Shown in pieces: positions 58,901-64,000 of a DNA stretch of 64,000 bases; positions within the stretch are counted from its first letter, which is position 1; the number at the start of each line of letters is the position of its first letter. The stretch is from the NCBI RefSeq assembly GCF_029873635.1, contig NC_080423.1, positions 93,477,691 to 93,541,690 of the forward strand, read 5' to 3'. This stretch comes from Malania oleifera (Eukaryota; Streptophyta; Magnoliopsida; Santalales; Ximeniaceae). Under the pieces are notes generated by a model. That model saw only the letters and a list, made by a program, of their open reading frames with translations, was not told where the DNA came from and ran no database searches. The position numbers and the translations under genes were made by a program.

Positions 58901-61882
58901 TAATGCCCTGAACAAGACTGCATGCAGGCACACATGTATCTTTATATTCATGATAGGAAACTTATAGAGACTACATCTCTAACTTTTAATAACTCTTTTT
59001 TGTAATGGATTTTGATTTCATCTATTGGTAGTTCTTAAATAATTTATACAAAATTTGATGCCCACAATTGGTCTATGAATGAATCTAACCATTTGTGAAT
59101 TGTTTTGGGTTTGGCTCTAGGAAAGCTCATGATGAATTTGAATTGATAAGAGCTTGAGCTTATGAGCTCGAAGAAGTAAAACTTTAGCTCGATAGACTTG
59201 TATGTGTGTGCTCGCATTGTTATGTTTGAACATGAACCTGACTTGAGGTCAATATTTTACTCATTGACTAGCCTAACCAACCTGAGCTCAAACTTCTCAA
59301 GATCAATTTAAGATTGAGCTTGAAAAAGTAATTGCGTTTGAGTTGAGTTTGGTCCTGGTATTTTCTTTTCAACTAAGCCGAGCTCAAATACCAAGTAATT
59401 GGCCCATTTGTAGCTTTAATCCACATGCCGAAAGACTAGTGATGATTTGATTTAGATAAACCCAAAATAAATGTTATGAGATGCTGTATTTTCTGTTCTT
59501 TGGATTGTAGGAGAGGACTTCTTGTCCTTCAAGCCTTATATTCTGTTTTTCGGATATTAATAAAATAAATTGGCTTCTCTTAGCCCCCAAAAAATGTTAT
59601 GATGATGCTAGTTAGTTTTTAAAAAATTAATAAATAACACTCTTGGAATAGTATGTTGGAAATATAATGGAAGGAAAAATATTTACTAATAAAATTTATA
59701 TTAAATAAAAATACAAATATTTATTAGAAGCTGAAGCATGGAAGGACCACAGTCCTTTAAGTCATTGCACGCACGACCTCCAAGATTACTCAGTGGCTGG
59801 GTTTTGTGTGCACTCACAAACACCAGAGCGATAGGAAATGTAGTGTCGTTTAGTTACTCAACTAAATATAAATCTCAAACAAAGAGTAGAAGATAAAGTT
59901 ATTTCAAAGAAGAAAAACTGTATCTTGAAATGGAGCTAAGTCACAATTTAGATAGGTAAAATTATGTATAACTTCCAGCATCTTAAATACAAAACCATTA
60001 AAGTAGTAATTAATATTTTTAAAACGTTAAAACTAATATATTAAATTTAACATATACTTAACTAAAATAAAATCGATGACCTATTGAACAAATATTTTTT
60101 AATTTGAAACATCTTACATTAATATGGTAATACCAACATAGTATTCCAAGATGAGCTCTTTTTATGAAAACCTTGGAGATTGAACGGTTCTTTTTCTTTG
60201 TCTTTTCTCCCTCTATTTTTTTAGTAATTTGATCTTTATTGCACTTTGCTGAAAATAGGAGTTTTCATTAAATATCTTTCCATACTTTTTACATCATTTG
60301 ATTTATGTGCGTGTATTCATGTGCCTGTGTTTGTATGTTTCCTTACTTTAGGCATTGTCCTTGCACTAGACCTTAAATGCATGTTGCCCCCCTTCTAAGA
60401 GATAGGCCTAGGACAGCAGCACCACCATGTGGACTTGAAACCCAAGTAGTCAAATGTGACAACCTTATTCTCCTAGATTGATTTCCACTTCCTTCCCCAC
60501 ATACCAGGGTTTAGAAATGATCGCTCAGTTATCAATGCTGTTCTACGAGATAGGGGAAGGACCACAAATGAGCTGCAGGTCTGCAAAACCTATTTAAGTT
60601 GGTATCGATCCTCCTCCCACTAGGGTGCAGGGGAATCTTGAGCTTAGGAAGAATGCAAACATTCTTTTAATGGGATGATGTGTTTTCAATAATGGTCGCC
60701 TGAAACCTACCCTATGAAAATATGAAATGCTTAGATGAGCAATCAGCCTCTCACTTTCTCAAGAAGCCTTCAGCTGCCTGCTGAAGTGGCCATTCTAAAA
60801 CCTAGATGCTGAGATTGCACATATATTTCTTTGTTTGCTCACGGAATAGATGGTACAATGATATGGATAATATAACTTTTAATTCCTAAATGCGATCATT
60901 TTTATGAAGATGGGAGCGTAAAATTTATTGTAATTTATTACATCAAGATTTTTTTCCCCAATAATTGTCTTATTCTATCCAACGTATATGGATATTTATA
61001 CTGAACCCCAAACGCTGAACTTTGTAAAGAAGTCATTCTCTTCTTGATGTCAATATTGAACCTTTTTTCTGGTTGGATGCCATGCATGGATTGAATAATT
61101 CAATTTTAACACCTTGTGTATTTCAATCTCTATGGCAGGTACAATATTGGTGTGATACCAACCAGAAAAAGCTTGGCTTTGTGTGATCACTTATCAGTGT
61201 CATCCTTTTGTCGGTAAGCAGTCACCCATGGTTAGGACAGGAGATATGGTCCTTTATCAAAAGAATTAGAATCTTTGGCGCATCATTTTTGTTTTGTTTG
61301 AAAATTTTGCTTAATGGACCTTGATAACATCAACAGAACCTGCCTGCTATGGTATAAAAAACCAAGGATTTGCCATAATGGTATAGGTACTCAAACCCTG
61401 TGTGGAAACTTGGAGTTTGGACCTTGGAATTGTATTTAAATGAACTCGAACAAAACACAGGACAAAATTATTTTGAGTTTCATTGAAATCCACATTAATG
61501 CAAATTCAAGTTGTCAAATCCACACTCCAAAACGAAACCAAAATCACCTATCTCCTATAATTTAAATGGGCTGGATTTTGATTCTGTTTGGTCTGCTGCT
61601 ATTACTGGTCTCCCATCTGATACACCCAAACATGCAATCTCTTTATGTAGGCGGCGGCTGTCGACTGTTTTGGTTAGGTTGAAGTTTGCTGAGCATTTGA
61701 AAGAAGCTATCACGTACATCGAGCAAGGGCACATCAGAGTTGGCCCAGAAACAGTAACTGACCCAGCATTTCTTGTTACAAGGAATTTGGAAGATTTTAT
61801 CACCTGGGTTGATTCATCCAAGATAAAGAGAAAGGTGCTGGAATACAATGAGAAGTTGGATGATTATGATGTAATGAATTGA
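52914..61882 (+). CDS. IMP3: U3 small nucleolar ribonucleoprotein IMP3
   Basis: Four exons, 52914-53047, 53162-53269, 61139-61213 and 61651-61882, join with GT/AG borders into 182 residues, the usual IMP3 length. The protein starts [20 protein letters not shown], then has [20 protein letters not shown] and [37 protein letters not shown], and ends KLDDYDVMN. Residues about 106-170 form an S4 RNA-binding domain ([20 protein letters not shown], then [16 protein letters not shown]). IMP3 belongs to the small-subunit processome in the nucleolus and helps U3 snoRNA pair with pre-rRNA for 18S processing. Intron 2 is 7.9 kb because a chromovirus and a solo LTR sit in it, both antisense. Frame, splice sites and motifs are intact. 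Confidence 0.95.
54687..55206 (-). repeat. 3' LTR of the intronic chromovirus
   Basis: 520 bases, TGTCACGG to CTCGTGACA, followed by the complement of the polypurine tract (TTCTCCCCCACTTATG). Confidence 0.88.
55303..55545 (-). pseudogene. Chromodomain part of the chromovirus fossil
   Basis: The frame ends with [20 protein letters not shown] and [11 protein letters not shown], a C-terminal chromodomain that in chromoviruses guides integration to marked chromatin. It belongs to the 54687-58916 fossil. Confidence 0.8.
55573..57618 (-). pseudogene. Protease/pol region of the chromovirus fossil
   Basis: A long frame of 681 codons contains a CCHC-like knuckle, an aspartic protease motif [13 protein letters not shown]/RNase H-adjacent segments such as [20 protein letters not shown], an integrase zinc-finger segment [11 protein letters not shown] and the core-like HRQTDGQM. 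It is shorter than a normal pol and is treated as part of a defective fossil. Confidence 0.85.
57622..58298 (-). pseudogene. Gag region of the chromovirus fossil
   Basis: Starts [20 protein letters not shown] with a coiled-coil-like N-terminus, then [20 protein letters not shown] and [13 protein letters not shown], typical of chromovirus Gag. Broken. Confidence 0.8.
58400..58916 (-). repeat. 5' LTR of the intronic chromovirus
   Basis: Matches 54687-55206 and adjoins the primer site at about 58385-58399. It has lost its outermost bases, so the target duplication cannot be read. Confidence 0.85.
59110..59600. other. Repeat-like intronic DNA
   Basis: 59140-59400 is rich in GAGCTTGAGCT/GAGCTCAAA words, similar in style to 8406-9034, but no ends could be defined. 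59500-59597 (TTCTGTTTTTCGGATATTAA then AAATTGGCTTCTC and an A run) resembles a plus-strand LINE 3' end. Confidence 0.35.
59654..60138 (-). mobile_element. Solo LTR, copy B, with perfect target duplication
   Basis: The 485-bp unit begins on the plus strand TGTTGGAAATATAATGG and ends GGTAATACCAACA. TAGTA flanks it at 59649-59653 and 60139-60143. It is the inverted counterpart of 34149-34661, with clear similarity across the length. It lies in IMP3 intron 2, antisense to the gene. Confidence 0.87.
60144..61138. other. Remainder of IMP3 intron 2
   Basis: Moderately AT-rich sequence without recognised repeats or frames, ending in the acceptor CTATGGCAG at 61138. The frame at 61511-61882 is exon 4 extended artificially into intron 3. 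Confidence 0.55.
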
Positions 61883-64000
61883 AGGGGAACATTTTTAATT
61901 ATTACAACATAAATTTTTTGTTGATTTTCCTCCTTGCTAGAGAAAATTTATTTTCATTTGAATGTATTGGGGCACCTCCAAGAGCAGTTGTATTCCTGTC
62001 GTTCATTGATCTTCTATCTTGGGCCACAGTGGCGTACGAACCTAACTGGTGATAACAATTGGAAGCTAAATCAGTAGCCATGGTAAGAAATTGAATGAAT
62101 TATGTAGTTGTGAGCCCAATATACCACAGTTTGCCCATGCACTTCTAATATTTGATTGTCTTCCTTTAAAATTTGAGTAATTTCTGGATTATCTTGGGTG
62201 GGTCTGTGTGATTATTTAGTGATCATTGAAAATTTGATCTAGGTTGATGAAACTCTTTTAACATTAGAAATGGTATTATGGGTGGATATCTAGAGAAATC
62301 AAGTTTCCAAATCCATCATGTCAGCCTCAATTAGGGTGATGTGATGTTTCTGGTTATGCAAATGAAATGTTTTCTAACTTCATTTATCTGTTTTTTTTTT
62401 TTTTTAATATATAATCACCACTCTAGGTTCCTCAATAAGAGCAACTAGAAGACAATTGCTGAAGGCTATCCTTGGCTCATTAATTGCTCTTTGTAACAAT
62501 GTGTGTAATGGGTTTCTCATAAAATATAGGGCAAAAACACTTGCTTTCTCTAAGGTCTGACAAAAAAGTACTTCTCTTAAAGTTTTTAAAATTCTATAAA
62601 ATTTTTCTAAAGTTTAAAAAATTTTAGGAATCTTTTCTTATGTTGGTTAAAGATGCACAAATTTTTTCTTATATTTTGAAAAAAAATAAATCTTCTAAGG
62701 AAAGATTTATGTTTTTTTGGTAAATTTAAGAGAGATTTACGATATTTTTAAAATCTCAACAGAGCCCAATGGAATTTTTGAAATCTTTTCAATCTCAGGA
62801 AAGAGATGTTATTACTTTTTTACCAAATCTGAAGGAGTTTGTATCTTTGACTTAAAATATATCCCAAATCAAACCAAGTGGTTGGAAGAGGTCCTGCACA
62901 AAAGTTTTTGTTGCTTTCAGTCTTTTGGCAATATTGTTTTACCTACCCAGGAACTTTTGGTTTAGCAATCAGATGCTCAGGTGGTCACAACATCTATACC
63001 AACTAAAATAATTCTCCATGTCACCTACCAATCTGAGAAAAATGGAGTACTTGATCAATCATCAAGATCACTAGGACATCTGGGTTTCTTCAATTGTTGA
63101 AAATTGCTAACTAGGCGAGAACTAGATATGTGGAATTGACTCTATCATTTTTTATTTTCAAAACACTCCACAAATAAACTCGAAACAGGGTGTTAGCAAT
63201 GTAGGTTTCCACTCCAAATGTATGTATCATACAATTTATATTGGATTTCTTCATACAAACGACGACATCTCATGAAGGAAAACTATTCAGTATTTGAATC
63301 CTTATTAGCATTTTCAATTCAAATTGATGAGATGACAGACAACAGCTCATTTTTCAAAACTTGTATTATTAAGGTAAAAAATAAAGATTTATCTAATTGT
63401 AGAAAATATTTTTCATTTTTGATTTCTAAATTGCTAAGTAATTTCTATATTTTTCATTTTTTCCAAGATTTTTCAACTTTCCTATACAGTTTCAAAAATT
63501 AGAAAATAAGTTGGTATTTCTATAATTATTTGAAAATTTAAAAATGGAAAATAAAGCTATTTTCCCCAAGAGTGTTGTGCCAAAACTTTTTATATAAAAA
63601 TAATTAAACATTAAAAGATATGCTGACTTTCTTATGGCAGCCAAAAAGTAAAAGAAAAATAAAATAAAGGCATCAACTTTGTTTACCATACTAAAAATAA
63701 AAATAGTCGATGAGAGAAAGCGACAGAAACAACCCAAAACATAATATGCAGAAATGATTGATTAAATTTGCACCTATGGATGTGTAAAATGTAAGCCCAC
63801 ACTTTCAAAATTTAAAGACTTTTCAAGTCGCGTCAGAGTGAAACCAGATCCTCTGCCGAATGTTGTCCTGGGTTGATTTTAGAGCAGGAAAATGTCATGT
63901 GGGTTTTTTTTTTCTAGGCAAACTTTTGAATTTTTCTTAATGCTAAGTCAAAAAGTTATCATTATGCATAGAAAGGAAGAACAGAAAAGAGAAAAGGACC
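61883..64000. other. IMP3 3' side and AT-rich intergenic DNA
   Basis: The first few hundred bases are the likely IMP3 3' UTR. A T run at about 62391-62405 and AT-rich DNA follow. No second gene, RNA gene or bounded transposon is visible, except the uncertain frame at 62717-62965. Confidence 0.5.
62717..62965 (+). pseudogene. Unrecognised coding-like frame
   Basis: This 82-residue frame (ISGKRCYYFFTKSEGVCIFD, then KWLEEVLHKSFCCFQSFGNI) has more balanced composition than the AT-rich shadows around it and reads like a fragment of a real protein, perhaps the N-terminal part of a plant repeat-associated ORF. I do not recognise the family. It has no splice context and no neighbour supports it. Confidence 0.2.

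Larger units (their letters stand above)
54687..58916 (-). mobile_element. Ty3/gypsy chromovirus in IMP3 intron 2
   Basis: Short LTRs (54687-55206 and 58400-58916) start TGTCACGGTCCGAC and TGTTACGGTTCGAC; by eye about 5 percent differ, so it is a few million years old under usual rates. Next to the right LTR the minus strand has a primer site TTTGGTATCAGAGCC; next to the left one a GGGGGAGAA tract. Parts in order on the minus strand: gag (58298-57622), zinc knuckle, protease with [11 protein letters not shown]-region and integrase-region segments (57618-55573), and a chromodomain (about 55445-55303, [10 protein letters not shown] and FLVKWKC). The element is broken, with several lesions and a shortened pol. 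Galadriel-like or related lineage is a guess. Confidence 0.88.

Noticed and set aside
61511-61650. ATG-started extension of the last IMP3 exon.
   Set aside because: The first part is intron 3; homology and the acceptor at 61650 fix the exon start at 61651.

Overview
The window is nuclear DNA of a flowering plant. Three spliced plant housekeeping genes lie in AT-rich DNA filled with plant-type mobile elements: Ty3/gypsy chromoviruses, Copia elements, L1- and RTE-type LINEs, tRNA-derived SINEs and fold-back elements. The species cannot be fixed from the sequence.

Host genes. (1) A ZIP-family metal transporter (+ strand, coding 29236-37845, five coding exons, 594 residues) closely matches what I recall of Arabidopsis At3g08650. 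(2) QCR8, the small subunit 8 of mitochondrial complex III (- strand, 41663-39841, two exons, 72 residues). (3) IMP3, the U3 snoRNP protein (+ strand, 52914-61882, four exons, 182 residues). The genes are functionally unrelated. The ZIP gene and IMP3 have introns swollen by transposons (3.8 kb and 7.9 kb).

Layout. 1-2875: gypsy remnant with a 3' LTR. 2876-6480: AT-rich, with hairpin elements and a SINE. 6480-8018: Copia LTR and gag. 8406-9034: possible hAT-like element. 9639-9947: LINE scrap. 13085-20989: LTR element with two similar 2.5 kb LTRs, described below. 22894-24693: solo LTR. 26459-27686: tandem duplication. 27756-38180: ZIP gene. 39800-41700: QCR8. 41957-42285: fold-back element. 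43248-43990: short-LTR Copia fossil. 44336-44713: 100-bp tandem repeat. 44722-50940: gypsy LTR with a second LTR nested in it, plus gag. 50985-51915: RTE LINE 5' part. 52640-61882: IMP3 with a chromovirus and a solo LTR in intron 2. 61883-64000: AT-rich, no gene recognised.

Most interesting. The 13085-20989 element has a primer-binding site and polypurine tract but no recognisable gag or pol. Its 2.9 kb interior carries, in the element's own sense, an open frame with a WUSCHEL-type (WOX) homeodomain, an LxLFP motif resembling the WUS box and a C-terminal DLRL resembling the EAR-like motif. A TATA box and an 81-bp tandem array rich in ACGT cores lie just upstream. It looks like a plant developmental regulator carried by a non-autonomous retroelement. 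Other notable points are two solo LTRs of one family with perfect 5-bp target duplications in introns of two host genes, and arrays of a GTCGAC-centred palindrome upstream of the TATA box in two LTR families.
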